From positions 124,001-188,000 of the forward strand of contig NZ_CP096247.1 in assembly GCF_023204875.1 (NCBI RefSeq): a stretch of 64,000 nt of DNA, given 5' to 3'. This stretch comes from Prevotella sp. E15-22 (GTDB taxonomy: Bacteria > Bacteroidota > Bacteroidia > Bacteroidales > Bacteroidaceae). Both the position numbers and the translations under genes were made by a program. This document shows, piece by piece, positions 43,301 to 52,094 of the stretch. The notes under the pieces are model-generated. The model worked only from the letters and a program-made list of their open reading frames with translations. It searched no databases and had not been told where the DNA came from. Positions within the stretch are counted from its first letter, which is position 1; every line of letters begins with the position of its first letter.

Positions 43301-45064
43301 ATGATGATAAACGTATCTAATTTATTTAGAGCTACGTCTATCGGAATGCTGTCAGCAGTGATGCTGGCAGCATGTTCCGATGATAACGATAGCTTAAGCG
43401 ACCTGGGTGGTCTAGTACCCGAGGAACAAGTATTTGGAAAGGAAACAGGTAATTTTTCAGCCGAGGAATGGTATCCTGGCGGACAGCTGGGAACCACCGA
43501 GAAAGCCAGCTATTCGGCCATTAGTCCAGCTGCTGAGGCTGCAGGAATGGTGGAGGACTTCACCACGGGTGAGGGCTTCTTTGAGAAACTCTATACGCTG
43601 GAGCAGGAGCCTCGCAAGGGTTTGGGTCCTGCCTGGGTACGCAACTCATGTATTGCCTGTCATCCCAGCTATGGTCATGGCAAGCGCCAGACAGAGTATC
43701 GTGCCAACCAGATTGGCAATGGTTACCTTCTGGTTATCTATCACCCTGATACCAACGGTTATATCGCGGAGGTGACGGGTATGCCTCAGACACAGGCAAT
43801 GGCTCCTTTCAAGGCGCCTATCGACGAGAACCAGATTCGCATCGATTGGAAAGAGGTGACGGCCATGGAGAGTGGACTGCCCATGGCGTTTGCTGATGGC
43901 GAGAAGTACTCGCTCATCTATCCTGAGGTGACCATCCCTCAGACGGCCTTCAACACCAACCCTAAGCCCACCAACTATGAGGTGCGTCTGGAGTCAACCA
44001 TCGGTATCTACGGCACAGGTCTTCTTGATGCCATCGACGATGAGGACATCGAGGCTCAATGGAGGGGCGAGTCGAAGTATGTGGAACTGAATCCTAATAT
44101 GTGGGACAAGGAGGCAGGCACCTTTAAGTCGTCGGCCTACTATTCTGCCAACTACAACGACCTGGGCACCTTCCGCGATGGTCAGCATGGTCCGCTGAAG
44201 CGCTTCACCTATGCCATGACACGTGGCTCGCTGCAGGATGGTGCTGGCTCTAACGCCATTTGGAACATCACCAACGTGACACGTAGTGACCGCCATTTCC
44301 TCTACACCACACCTGCATGGGCCTTGGCTCAGAGTCAGGACCCTGAGGTCATCAAGTATATCAAGGAGCATGGCGCCTCACCTCTCAGTCTATGGCATCC
44401 TTACTATGCCGATGGCACCGATGAGGGTATTGCCCAGCGTGTGAACGAGTTGCTGAGTTGCTCGTCGATAGCCAAGAAGGAGACCTTCGAGAAGTACCTC
44501 TTCAATGGTGCCCCCTATAATGGCAAGGACGAGATGAGCGACAAACAGTATTATCAGTTCATGGTGTGGCATCGCGGACTGGCTGTGCCTGCTGCCCGTC
44601 ACCTGAACGACAAGAAGGTGCAGCGTGGCAAGGAGCTGTTTACGAAGATTGGCTGTGCCCAGTGTCACCGTCCCTCATGGAAGACGGGTGCCGACGATAT
44701 GTGGGTGGATGCCAGCATCAAGGCCTATGCCAAGAGTGTGGGCAAGGATGCCAAGAAGATGCTGCCTAAGTATCCCAACCAGACCATCTGGCCTTATACG
44801 GATATGGTGCAGCACCGCCTGATGATGAAGAACGACATCCGTACGGGCTGGTGTCGCACCACGCCGCTGTGGGGCCGAGGCCTCTCGCGCCAGTTGACAG
44901 GTGCCGACGACCGCTTGCACGACTGTCGTGCACGTACCGTTGTCGAGGCTATCATGTGGCACGGCTATTCAAAGAAGTCTGATGGCTATCGCGCTGCCGA
45001 GAAGTTCTATCAGTTGGACAAGGATGATCGCGACGCGTTGGTGAAATTCGTCGAGTCAATATAA
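43301..45064 (+). CDS. Di-heme oxidoreductase lipoprotein (DHOR family)
   Basis: 587 residues. Lipobox MLAAC gives Cys25, followed by SDDNDS, again an acidic surface signal. Two c-type heme sites are present: CIACH at 117-121 and CAQCH at 452-456. Other landmarks are LGPAWVRNSC before the first heme, YGTGLLDAIDDEDI in the middle and PLWGRGLSRQ near the end, as in the DHOR proteins (once called thiol oxidoreductases) that commonly neighbour imelysin genes. The reaction is unproven for the family. The hemes require attachment outside the cytoplasm, and the next gene encodes a CcsA-type assembly protein. A multi-heme protein placed on the cell surface could reduce or oxidise a bound iron complex; that is inference. 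Confidence 0.9.
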   Translation: MMINVSNLFRATSIGMLSAVMLAACSDDNDSLSDLGGLVPEEQVFGKETGNFSAEEWYPGGQLGTTEKASYSAISPAAEAAGMVEDFTTGEGFFEKLYTLEQEPRKGLGPAWVRNSCIACHPSYGHGKRQTEYRANQIGNGYLLVIYHPDTNGYIAEVTGMPQTQAMAPFKAPIDENQIRIDWKEVTAMESGLPMAFADGEKYSLIYPEVTIPQTAFNTNPKPTNYEVRLESTIGIYGTGLLDAIDDEDIEAQWRGESKYVELNPNMWDKEAGTFKSSAYYSANYNDLGTFRDGQHGPLKRFTYAMTRGSLQDGAGSNAIWNITNVTRSDRHFLYTTPAWALAQSQDPEVIKYIKEHGASPLSLWHPYYADGTDEGIAQRVNELLSCSSIAKKETFEKYLFNGAPYNGKDEMSDKQYYQFMVWHRGLAVPAARHLNDKKVQRGKELFTKIGCAQCHRPSWKTGADDMWVDASIKAYAKSVGKDAKKMLPKYPNQTIWPYTDMVQHRLMMKNDIRTGWCRTTPLWGRGLSRQLTGADDRLHDCRARTVVEAIMWHGYSKKSDGYRAAEKFYQLDKDDRDALVKFVESI

Positions 45065-45094
45065 TATATAGCCCTTACTACGCGTTATATATAC

Positions 45095-46255
45095 ATGAAG
45101 AAAGCTATTGTTTTACTCTATATTGTGGTGGTTGTCGTGATGGCAGCCGCCACGATTGTTGAGCGATATCAGGGCACAGACTATGTGTCGGAGCATTACT
45201 ATGGTGCCTGGTGGTTCTCGGCCCTGTGGGCCCTCCTTGCTGCTGCCGGCATCTTCTGGTTCCTGAAGCAGCGGGTGCGCCGACTGTCGGTGGTACTGCT
45301 CCATCTGTCGCTGGTGGTCATCCTGCTGGGAGCCCTGCTCACTCACCTCACGGCTGTGCGTGGTGTGGTGCCCCTGCGCAAGGGCGTACTTACTAATGAG
45401 TATCTTACGCGCGACATGTACCTGCACCAGTTGCCCTTCACAATCTGTCTGGAGGACTTCGAGGTGCAGTTCTATGAGGGTAGCGACATGCCGTCCGACT
45501 ATATCTCGTATGTGCGTATCGACGGCGAGCCTGTGACCATCTCGATGAACAACATCGCCAGTAAGAATGGCATCCGCCTGTATCAGATGGACTTCGACGC
45601 CGACCTGGAGGGCAGTATCCTTTCCATGAATAGCGACCCTTGGGGCACGCCAATCACCTATGTGGGCTATGCGCTGCTCTTTGTGACGCTCGTCTGGATG
45701 CTCGCCGACCCTAAGGGTGGCTTCCGTTATGAGCTGTCGCAGTTGCGCAATCATCGTACTGCACTGACGGTCTTCGCCGTGGCTATCCTTGTGTGCTTCG
45801 TCTTCCTGATGAATCACTTCCTGGGTAAATACTCGCCCGAGAACCATCCCCTGCCAGTGCTCAACTCGCGTTTGCTGCCCATCCATATTGCCACCATCAT
45901 GATGGCCTACACCCTGCTGTTCTTTATCTTCCTGAGCAGTCTGGTGGGCATTATCAGACCCAAGCTCCGTCAGACAACGCTCCACCTGTCGCAGCTCCTG
46001 CTGTTCCCTGCCATTGCCTTCTTGTGCTATGGTATCTTCATTGGTGCTATATGGGCTAATGTGTCGTGGGGCACCTACTGGTCGTGGGACCCTAAGGAGA
46101 CGTGGGCGCTCATCACCCTGATGGTTTATGCTGTTCCTGCCCATCGCAGCATCCGCATGAACCGTCATGTGTATATGACGCTGGCGTTTCTCACCATCCT
46201 CATCACCTATTTTGGTGTGAACTTCTTCCTGGGTGGTATGCACTCATATGCTTAA
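45095..46255 (+). CDS. CcsA/ResC-type cytochrome c assembly protein, compact fusion
   Basis: 386 residues, about 10 membrane segments. The C-terminal part has the heme-handling WWD motif, seen as WANVSWGTYWSWDPKE, with flanking histidines (LPIHIATIMM; VPAHRS). The N-terminal 170 residues resemble a shortened ResB/Ccs1 part with a periplasmic loop (VQFYEGSDMPSDYISYVRID), so both halves of system II seem to be joined in a protein much shorter than usual CcsBA fusions. It would deliver heme to CxxCH sites in the periplasm. Its place 30 nt after the di-heme oxidoreductase gene suggests a dedicated assembly factor. It is followed by a TetR gene after 10 nt. Confidence 0.85.
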   Translation: MKKAIVLLYIVVVVVMAAATIVERYQGTDYVSEHYYGAWWFSALWALLAAAGIFWFLKQRVRRLSVVLLHLSLVVILLGALLTHLTAVRGVVPLRKGVLTNEYLTRDMYLHQLPFTICLEDFEVQFYEGSDMPSDYISYVRIDGEPVTISMNNIASKNGIRLYQMDFDADLEGSILSMNSDPWGTPITYVGYALLFVTLVWMLADPKGGFRYELSQLRNHRTALTVFAVAILVCFVFLMNHFLGKYSPENHPLPVLNSRLLPIHIATIMMAYTLLFFIFLSSLVGIIRPKLRQTTLHLSQLLLFPAIAFLCYGIFIGAIWANVSWGTYWSWDPKETWALITLMVYAVPAHRSIRMNRHVYMTLAFLTILITYFGVNFFLGGMHSYA

Positions 46256-46265
46256 CTGACAATCC

Positions 46266-46892
46266 ATGCAGGTAAAAAAGGACTATACACGTGAACAGAT
46301 TGTGGAGGTGGCCCGCAGGATCTTTTTGCGTCAGGGCTACGCCAAGACCTCGATGCGCGACATTGCGGCTGGGGTGGGCATTGGCGTGAGTAATATCTAT
46401 AACTATTTCAAGTGTAAGGACGAGCTGTTTCGCCATATCGTATCGCCACTCACGGCTGAGTTGGAGCGCATGATGCGTGAACATCACAATGTGGAGGGTC
46501 AGGTCGACTTCCTCTGCTATGCCACAGGTCAGAGCAATGGGATGGTGGGTGACCATGTGAAGGAGTATATGCTGCTCATTAATAACCATCGCGACGAGCT
46601 GAAACTGCTGCTTTATCAGTCGCAGGGCTCCTCGCTCGAGAACTATATCGACACCTACACGGACGAGTGCACCAAGATGGTTCTGGAGTTTATGAATGAG
46701 TTTAAGCGCAAATACCCTGAGTATGGCGTCATCCAAACACCCTTCACCTACCATGTGCATATGGTGTGGATGTTCAGTTTCATCTCCGAGGTCATCAAGC
46801 ATAACCTACCTGCCGACGAGATACGACGCGCCATCGAGGACTACATCAAGTTTGAGTTTGGAGGGTGGCGCACGCTGATGAACACGAAATAG
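46266..46892 (+). CDS. TetR-family transcriptional regulator
   Basis: 208 residues. The N-terminal HTH spans about 8-55: TREQIVEVARRIFLRQGYAK, then TSMRDIAAGVGIGVSNIYNYF, a textbook TetR recognition helix. The remaining helices form the ligand-binding core, unrelated to a known subgroup by eye. It is the last gene of the porin operon and directly precedes the promoter of the RND exporter operon. TetR proteins usually repress a neighbouring exporter until a ligand binds. By position, the RND operon is the likely target, and since the region deals with heme, a tetrapyrrole ligand is possible; this is speculation. Confidence 0.92.
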   Translation: MQVKKDYTREQIVEVARRIFLRQGYAKTSMRDIAAGVGIGVSNIYNYFKCKDELFRHIVSPLTAELERMMREHHNVEGQVDFLCYATGQSNGMVGDHVKEYMLLINNHRDELKLLLYQSQGSSLENYIDTYTDECTKMVLEFMNEFKRKYPEYGVIQTPFTYHVHMVWMFSFISEVIKHNLPADEIRRAIEDYIKFEFGGWRTLMNTK

Positions 46893-46896
46893 TCAG

Positions 46897-46936
46897 TTTT
46901 AGGTATTGCACGTTTCGACAGAATATAGTAATTTTG
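46897..46936 (+). promoter_or_regulatory. Shared-motif promoter S2 (RND operon)
   Basis: TTTTAGGTATTG at 46897-46908, exactly 20 nt, TAATTTTG at 46929-46936. The motif begins 4 nt after the TetR stop codon. It lacks the upstream inverted arm found at the two right-hand copies. Confidence 0.78.
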
Positions 46937-46942
46937 CAGTCG

Positions 46943-47037
46943 AAAATATGCAACAGATGAAACGATTAAGAATACATAGGAATGCTTCGGCATCAAGATA
47001 CAGAGTGGACTCGCAGAAATGCGGGTCCTCTTTTTTT
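46943..47037 (+). ncRNA. Candidate terminated leader RNA of the RND operon
   Basis: From the expected start just after the S2 -7 box to a terminator there are about 95 nt. Visible structure: a hairpin with the stable cUUCGg loop (ATGC-TTCG-GCAT, 46982-46993), then GGACTCGC - AGAAAT - GCGGGTCC (47007-47028), an 8-bp stem with one G-U pair followed by eight pyrimidines including seven T. The RND start codon is 45 nt further on. A 42-codon reading frame (46948-47076) runs through it. It may be an attenuator, a small regulatory RNA or a leader peptide; only the structure is directly seen. Confidence 0.5.
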
Positions 47038-47081
47038 GTGAACATTTTGAAACATTGTTCGTTATTAAATAATTGAAAGGT

Positions 47082-49424
47082 ATGAAGATTGAAAAGATTA
47101 ATGAGTTGTTCGCGCGGTTTGCTGGACAACTGCTGCGCAGGCGCTGGCTGGTGCTGGCGACCTTTGTGCTGGTGATGATCATGTCGGTGATTGGCATGAA
47201 GCGGATGGTGAAGGAGACGTCGTTCGACGACTATTTCATTGAGGACGACCCTATGCTGGTGATGACTGATGAGTTTAAGTCGCACTTCGGCAACGACTAC
47301 TACGTGGGCGTGCTGACGCAATGTGACAACCACTTTACACAGGAAAATCTTGCCACGCTGCGAGCCCTCTCCAACGAACTGCTGGACAGTCTGTCGTATG
47401 CCGACAAGGTGACATCGCTCACCGATATCGAGTTTATGGTGGGCAGCGACGAGGGCATGACCATCGAGCAGATTGTGCCTGATGAGATTCCTGAAGACGG
47501 CACTGCGGCGATGGACAGTATCAAAGCCCGTGCCTACAGTAAGCCACACGTGGCGCGCAAACTCATCTCGCAGGACGGCCGATTGTCGTGGATTATGGTG
47601 AAACTACGCACCTTCCCCAAGGACAGCGTGTGGAAGCAGCAGGGCACCGTGGCGCCTGATATCATCACGGGTCAGGAGGTGGAGCGCATTATCAAGAAGC
47701 CTGCCTATGCCTCACTGCATCCTAAAGGTACGGGCATGCCCTACGTCACCAACTGCAAGACCGTTTATATCGGACAGGAGATGAGTAGACTGATGATGAT
47801 TGCCACCATCGTCTGCATGCTGGTGATGCTCTGCATGACACGCTCGCTGCGTGGTGTGCTGGCGCCGATTATCTCGGTGGTTGGCGGACTCTTTATCACC
47901 TACGGCATTGCGGGCTGGACGAAGATGTATGTTGACTCCACCGTACTGATGATTCCCACCATTCTGGCCTTTGCCGTGGCCATTGCCTATAACATCCATA
48001 TCTTCTCGTATTTCCGCGGACGTATGCGCATTCACGGCGAGAGGCGCAAGGCCGTGGTCGAGACACTCAGGGAGATTGGCTGGTCGGTGTTCTTCTGCGG
48101 TTTCACCACACTGGTGTCGCTCCTGTCGTTCCTCGTTATCCCCATCCGTCCCATGCATTGTGTGGGTGTCATCAGTTCGATGAGCGTACTGTTCGTACTC
48201 CTCACGTCGCTGATTATCTCGCCCGTATTGCTGTCGTTTGGTAAAAACAAGCAACCCAAGAAGGGTTTTACCGATGAGAGCGACACGCGCTGGACGGCGG
48301 CAATGGTAAAGTTGAGTGACGTGGTATTACGTAATCCCAAGAAGATTGGCTGGTCGTTCCTTGTGGTATGTCTGGTGTTGTGCGTGGGTCTGTGGAAGAT
48401 TGAGGCAGCCTTTGATATTGAGCGTACCATGGGCGAGGATGTGCCCTACGTAAAGGAGGTGATGGACGTGGGTCGTTCAGAGTTGGGCTCACTCTATTCC
48501 TACGACCTCATCGTGGAACTGTCTCACAACGATGAGGCCAAGGAGCCTGATAATCTGCACCGACTGGATGAGTTGCAGCAGCAAGTGGGTACGTACGACC
48601 TGACCAAGCGTACCACCTCGATTCTCGACATTCTGAAGGACCTGAACCAGACGCTCAACGATGGCGACACAGCCTACTATCGTGTGCCTGATACGGAAGA
48701 GGAGGTGGCGCAGGAAATTCTTCTCTACGAAAATGCTGGCGGTACGGAGTCCGAGTATTGGGTGGACTATGACTACCGCCGCCTTAGACTGATGGTTGAG
48801 ATATCCGACTTCAACTCGGCGCAGGTGGAGCGTGAGATGGCGCGCATCCAGCAGGATGCCCAGGAACTGTTCCCTGGGGCGAAGATTACGACGGTAGGAA
48901 ACATCCCGCAGTACGTCACCATGATGCAGTATCTGGTGCGTGGCCAGATGCTCTCGTTCGTCATCTCCATCCTCATCATCGGCATCATCCTGATGATTGC
49001 CTTCCAGAGCATCCGCGTGGGATTGATTGGACTTATCCCCAACATGATGCCTGCCATCTTCGTGGGTGGCTATATGGGTTGGATGGGTGTGCCGCTCGAC
49101 ATGATGACCGCCACGCTGTTGCCCATGATGTTGGGTATGGCTGTGGACGACACCATCCATTTCATCAATCACTCCAAGTTGGAGTTCGACCGCACGCACC
49201 ACTATCGTGAGGCCATCCGTCGTACGTTCCGCGTGGTGGGTGTCGCCATCGTCATCACGTCTATCATCACCTCAGCCGTCTTTGCTGGCTTCTGCACCTC
49301 GGCCTGCACCATGTGTATCAACTTCGGTCTGATGGCTGTCATCGGCATTCTCTCGGCATTGGCTGCTGACCTTTTGGTAACGCCGATTCTTGTTAATAAG
49401 TGTAAGGTATTTGGTAAAAAGTAA
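47082..49424 (+). CDS. RND/MMPL-family exporter
   Basis: 780 residues from the ATG at 47082; a TTG nine bases earlier is less likely. The layout is two repeats of one membrane helix, a large periplasmic domain and five helices. Landmarks: first helix LVLATFVLVMIMSVIGM, FDDYFIEDDPMLV, then AFAVAIAYNIHIFSYFRGRM in the first helix bundle and MLGMAVDDTIHFINHSKLEF in the second, where the Asp-Asp pair resembles proton-relay residues. This is the HAE3/MMPL-like branch, which moves lipids, hopanoids or other hydrophobic compounds toward the outer membrane. It is joined in an operon with LolA-like and DUF1302 proteins, a common trio. No membrane-fusion protein or TolC is encoded here. Confidence 0.9.
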   Translation: MKIEKINELFARFAGQLLRRRWLVLATFVLVMIMSVIGMKRMVKETSFDDYFIEDDPMLVMTDEFKSHFGNDYYVGVLTQCDNHFTQENLATLRALSNELLDSLSYADKVTSLTDIEFMVGSDEGMTIEQIVPDEIPEDGTAAMDSIKARAYSKPHVARKLISQDGRLSWIMVKLRTFPKDSVWKQQGTVAPDIITGQEVERIIKKPAYASLHPKGTGMPYVTNCKTVYIGQEMSRLMMIATIVCMLVMLCMTRSLRGVLAPIISVVGGLFITYGIAGWTKMYVDSTVLMIPTILAFAVAIAYNIHIFSYFRGRMRIHGERRKAVVETLREIGWSVFFCGFTTLVSLLSFLVIPIRPMHCVGVISSMSVLFVLLTSLIISPVLLSFGKNKQPKKGFTDESDTRWTAAMVKLSDVVLRNPKKIGWSFLVVCLVLCVGLWKIEAAFDIERTMGEDVPYVKEVMDVGRSELGSLYSYDLIVELSHNDEAKEPDNLHRLDELQQQVGTYDLTKRTTSILDILKDLNQTLNDGDTAYYRVPDTEEEVAQEILLYENAGGTESEYWVDYDYRRLRLMVEISDFNSAQVEREMARIQQDAQELFPGAKITTVGNIPQYVTMMQYLVRGQMLSFVISILIIGIILMIAFQSIRVGLIGLIPNMMPAIFVGGYMGWMGVPLDMMTATLLPMMLGMAVDDTIHFINHSKLEFDRTHHYREAIRRTFRVVGVAIVITSIITSAVFAGFCTSACTMCINFGLMAVIGILSALAADLLVTPILVNKCKVFGKK

Positions 49425-49430
49425 AACGAT

Positions 49431-50207
49431 ATGAAAAAGGTATTATTTATAATGGCTGCCTTTCTGTTGGCAGCAAGTGAGATGAGCGGTCAGCAGTTGA
49501 CAGGCCGCCAAGTAATTCAGAAAGTAAAGGACCGTGCCGACGGCGATACGCGCTACGGTGAGATGGAACTGACGCTCAAAAAGAAGAACGGCAGCACGCG
49601 CCAGAGGAAGGTGACGTCGTGGGCGATGGACGAGGGTAAGGACACGAAGAAGATGATGTTCTTTACCTACCCAGGCGATGTGAAGGGCACGGGATTCTTG
49701 ACCTGGGATTACGACGAGATTGGTAAGGAGGATGCGAAATGGCTCTACCTGCCAGCGATGAAGAAAACGCGCCGCATCAGCGGCTCGTCGTCGAAAACAG
49801 ACTATTTTATGGGTACTGACTTTACGTATGACGACATGGGTCAGCGCCATGTGGATGAGGACACGCACAAGTTGCTGCGCGAGGAGATGCGTGGCGGGCA
49901 TAAGTGCTGGGTGGTAGAGTCGGTACCTGTCGACAAGCATGAGATATATAGTCGCAAGGTGTCGTGGATTCGTCAGGACTGTTTGATAGCCGACCATGTA
50001 GAGTACTACGACAAACTGAACAAGTTGCACCGTGTGCTCACTATTCAGGAAGTGAAGAAGATTCAGGGCTTCTGGACCGTGCTGAAGATGGAGATGAAGA
50101 ACGTGCAGACGGAGCACAGTACCACCATTGTGGTGAAGAACACGCAGTACGACGTAAAGGTGGACAAGGCGCTGTTTACGGTGGCTAAACTGGAAAAAGG
50201 CTTATGA
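49431..50207 (+). CDS. LolA-like outer-membrane lipoprotein-sorting protein
   Basis: 258 residues with a signal peptide ([12 protein letters not shown]). The mature protein is the LolA-like half-barrel found next to RND exporters: [21 protein letters not shown] is seen in parts ([13 protein letters not shown]), then [21 protein letters not shown] and [13 protein letters not shown]. Such proteins are thought to carry a hydrophobic ligand across the periplasm. Start 6 nt after the RND gene; the end overlaps the DUF1302 gene by 4 nt. The combination suggests a three-part path from inner membrane (RND) through periplasm (this protein) to outer membrane (DUF1302). The ligand is unknown. Confidence 0.88.
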   Translation: MKKVLFIMAAFLLAASEMSGQQLTGRQVIQKVKDRADGDTRYGEMELTLKKKNGSTRQRKVTSWAMDEGKDTKKMMFFTYPGDVKGTGFLTWDYDEIGKEDAKWLYLPAMKKTRRISGSSSKTDYFMGTDFTYDDMGQRHVDEDTHKLLREEMRGGHKCWVVESVPVDKHEIYSRKVSWIRQDCLIADHVEYYDKLNKLHRVLTIQEVKKIQGFWTVLKMEMKNVQTEHSTTIVVKNTQYDVKVDKALFTVAKLEKGL

Positions 50208-51355
50208 AAACTCTCGCTCTCTTCGCACTACTTTTGTGCATCATTCCTCGTCCAGCCTCGGCGCAGGATGAGGATTCCCTCCGCGTCAGCGTAAAGGGCT
50301 TCGTGGATATGTATCATGCGGTACGTACGGAGTCGCCCAACGACTGGATGTCGTCGCGTAGTCGTGTGCGTGGCGAGGTGACGCTGGAGAAAGGAAATGC
50401 GGGTGCGTTCGTGTCGGCCAACCTGATTCACAATGCTATCCTGAAAGACCGCTCAGGCTTCCAGTTGCGTGAGGCCTATGCCTACTATTCCGACGATCAT
50501 TGGGACGTGCGAGCAGGACGGCAGATTATCACTTGGGGTGTGGCAGATGCACTGCGGCTCACGGACATCATCTCGCCAATGGACTACACGGAGTTTTTGG
50601 CGCAGGACTACGACGATATCCGTATTCCTGTGGGTGGCTTGCGTCTGCGCTACTCGCGTGACATATGGAGCGCTGAGGCGGTGGCGATACCTGTGAGCAG
50701 TTTCTTTGACCTGCCTACGGATGCCGAGAACCCGTGGTCGGTGGGACCTGTCCCTATTGGCGAAGAGCCTAAGCGTCGTTTGTGTAATATGGAGTATGGT
50801 GGCCGACTGTCGTTCTTCCTCAGCGGCATCGATTTTTCTTTTTCGGCTCTGCATACATGGAACAAACAGCCTGTCGTCTGCAAAGGCGTAGGCGAATATC
50901 GCCGCATGACGATGTTGGGTGGCGACGTGTCTGTGCCTGTGGGGAAGTGCGTGGTAAGAGGCGAAGTGGCAGAGTATCTGGACGAGTTGCAGAGTGGGGG
51001 AGCGCGTGCTGCCTCTACCAATGCCTTGCTTGGCCTCGACTGGTATGCCGGAAACGACTGGACGCTCTCGGCGCAGTATTCGCATAAGTACGTGGCGCTG
51101 GGCGAGCACAGAAACACGGGTCTCTCGACCCTCCGCATCCAGAAGGACCTGCTGCACAATACACTCTCGTTGCAGACCTTCGCCTATATCGACGTAACCA
51201 ATGGTGGCGTGTTCAATCGCTTGAGTGCCGACTACGCCCTCAACGACCAGTTGCATGCCATCGTGGGCTACGACTATTTTCATGCTGACAGTGGCATCTT
51301 TACTGTTTACAAAAAGAACTCAGAATTATTCGTCAAACTAAAATACAGTTTTTAA
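50204..51355 (+). CDS. DUF1302-like outer-membrane barrel
   Basis: 383 residues with a signal peptide ending ASAQ (about residue 21). The core [22 protein letters not shown] is diagnostic when read in parts (GRQIITWG), followed by [19 protein letters not shown]. The rest is amphipathic strands and the protein ends in VKLKYSF with terminal phenylalanine, as for outer-membrane barrels. DUF1302 proteins accompany RND/MMPL exporters and LolA-like carriers. Overlaps the preceding gene by 4 nt (ATGA), so translation is coupled. Function unknown beyond its place in an export or lipid-transfer chain. Confidence 0.85.
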   Translation: MKTLALFALLLCIIPRPASAQDEDSLRVSVKGFVDMYHAVRTESPNDWMSSRSRVRGEVTLEKGNAGAFVSANLIHNAILKDRSGFQLREAYAYYSDDHWDVRAGRQIITWGVADALRLTDIISPMDYTEFLAQDYDDIRIPVGGLRLRYSRDIWSAEAVAIPVSSFFDLPTDAENPWSVGPVPIGEEPKRRLCNMEYGGRLSFFLSGIDFSFSALHTWNKQPVVCKGVGEYRRMTMLGGDVSVPVGKCVVRGEVAEYLDELQSGGARAASTNALLGLDWYAGNDWTLSAQYSHKYVALGEHRNTGLSTLRIQKDLLHNTLSLQTFAYIDVTNGGVFNRLSADYALNDQLHAIVGYDYFHADSGIFTVYKKNSELFVKLKYSF

Positions 51356-51356
51356 A

Positions 51357-51920
51357 ATGGAAAAATCAAACAACAACATGCTGGTCATCCTCGGATGTGC
51401 CATCCTCTATTCCGTAACGTCTTTCGTCTGCGCCTTCCTGGGCTTCCTGAGTCCTTGGTGTTGGATCGTCGTATTCCCCGTTCTGGCCGCCGTGCTGGGT
51501 GCACCCTCGTATCTCTGGGCTGCCCGCCGTTGGCAGCGCTTTGGCTTGGGTACGCTGTTTGCACTGGTCCTTGCCGTCATCCTGCTCGTGATGGACGAGA
51601 TTGACTTCACGCAGACCCTCCTGATGGTGGTTGTGGGTATTGCATCGGATGTGGTGCGTCAGTCGATAGGTACTTCTTATAAGCGCAGCATCCTGCTGGC
51701 CTATCCCGTGTTGCCATTGGGTATCCTCGTGTGGCTCATGAAGTTGTGGACTGCTTCCGAATGGTACTATCAGGGTGCTGCCGAAGAGATCGGCGCCGAC
51801 TATGCCGAGGGTCTCAAAACACTCTCGTCCATCTGGGTCCTCTTCCTTGTCATCATTCTCGTCCTTGCTGCTGGCTCCCTAGCCATCAGTTTTGCATCGA
51901 GGATGGGGAAGAAGTCATGA
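51357..51920 (+). CDS. Membrane protein, MptD/ECF S-component-like
   Basis: 187 residues with five or six membrane segments and no signal peptide. The pattern of helices, with SFVCAFLGFLSPWCWIVVFP early and a final helix ending SFASRMGKK, resembles the MptD family of putative substrate-binding (S) components of energy-coupling factor transporters; the resemblance is moderate. If correct, it would import a small molecule with a shared energising module encoded elsewhere. It starts 1 nt after the DUF1302 stop and is the last gene of the RND operon. The stop codon TGA overlaps the first base of the conserved 106-bp module that precedes the hmu operon. Confidence 0.6.
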   Translation: MEKSNNNMLVILGCAILYSVTSFVCAFLGFLSPWCWIVVFPVLAAVLGAPSYLWAARRWQRFGLGTLFALVLAVILLVMDEIDFTQTLLMVVVGIASDVVRQSIGTSYKRSILLAYPVLPLGILVWLMKLWTASEWYYQGAAEEIGADYAEGLKTLSSIWVLFLVIILVLAAGSLAISFASRMGKKS

Positions 51921-52025
51921 ATACCTACTTTTGATTAATACTATTATGTAGGTACACGCTGGTGCGCGATGCTTAAAACCCTTAGTTTTAGGTATTGCGC
52001 ACCTTTTTTATTCATAGTACCTTTG
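51920..52025 (+). promoter_or_regulatory. 106-bp terminator-operator-promoter module S3 (hmu operon)
   Basis: Starts with AATACCTACTTTTGATTAAT (51920-51939). After 22 nt come two 18-nt arms, 51962-51979 and 51985-52002, that pair fully in RNA with three G-U pairs and a 5-nt loop, followed by CCTTTTTTA. The right arm contains TTTTAGGTATTG (51986-51997), then 20 nt, then TACCTTTG (52018-52025). The same layout with identical internal distances is at 63768-63873. The hairpin is a good terminator for the upstream operon, and its right arm is the -33/operator region of the hmu promoter. Confidence 0.82.
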
Positions 52026-52094
52026 CAGCCGATTAGAGAATCAATTGTAAAGCAGATGTTTTTGGAATAACAAACCAATTAAATAATAATAAAA

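Noticed and set aside
45113..46243. 376-codon minus-strand frame over ccsA
   Set aside because: It is the antisense of a conserved membrane protein with the WWD motif and its own content is not protein-like.
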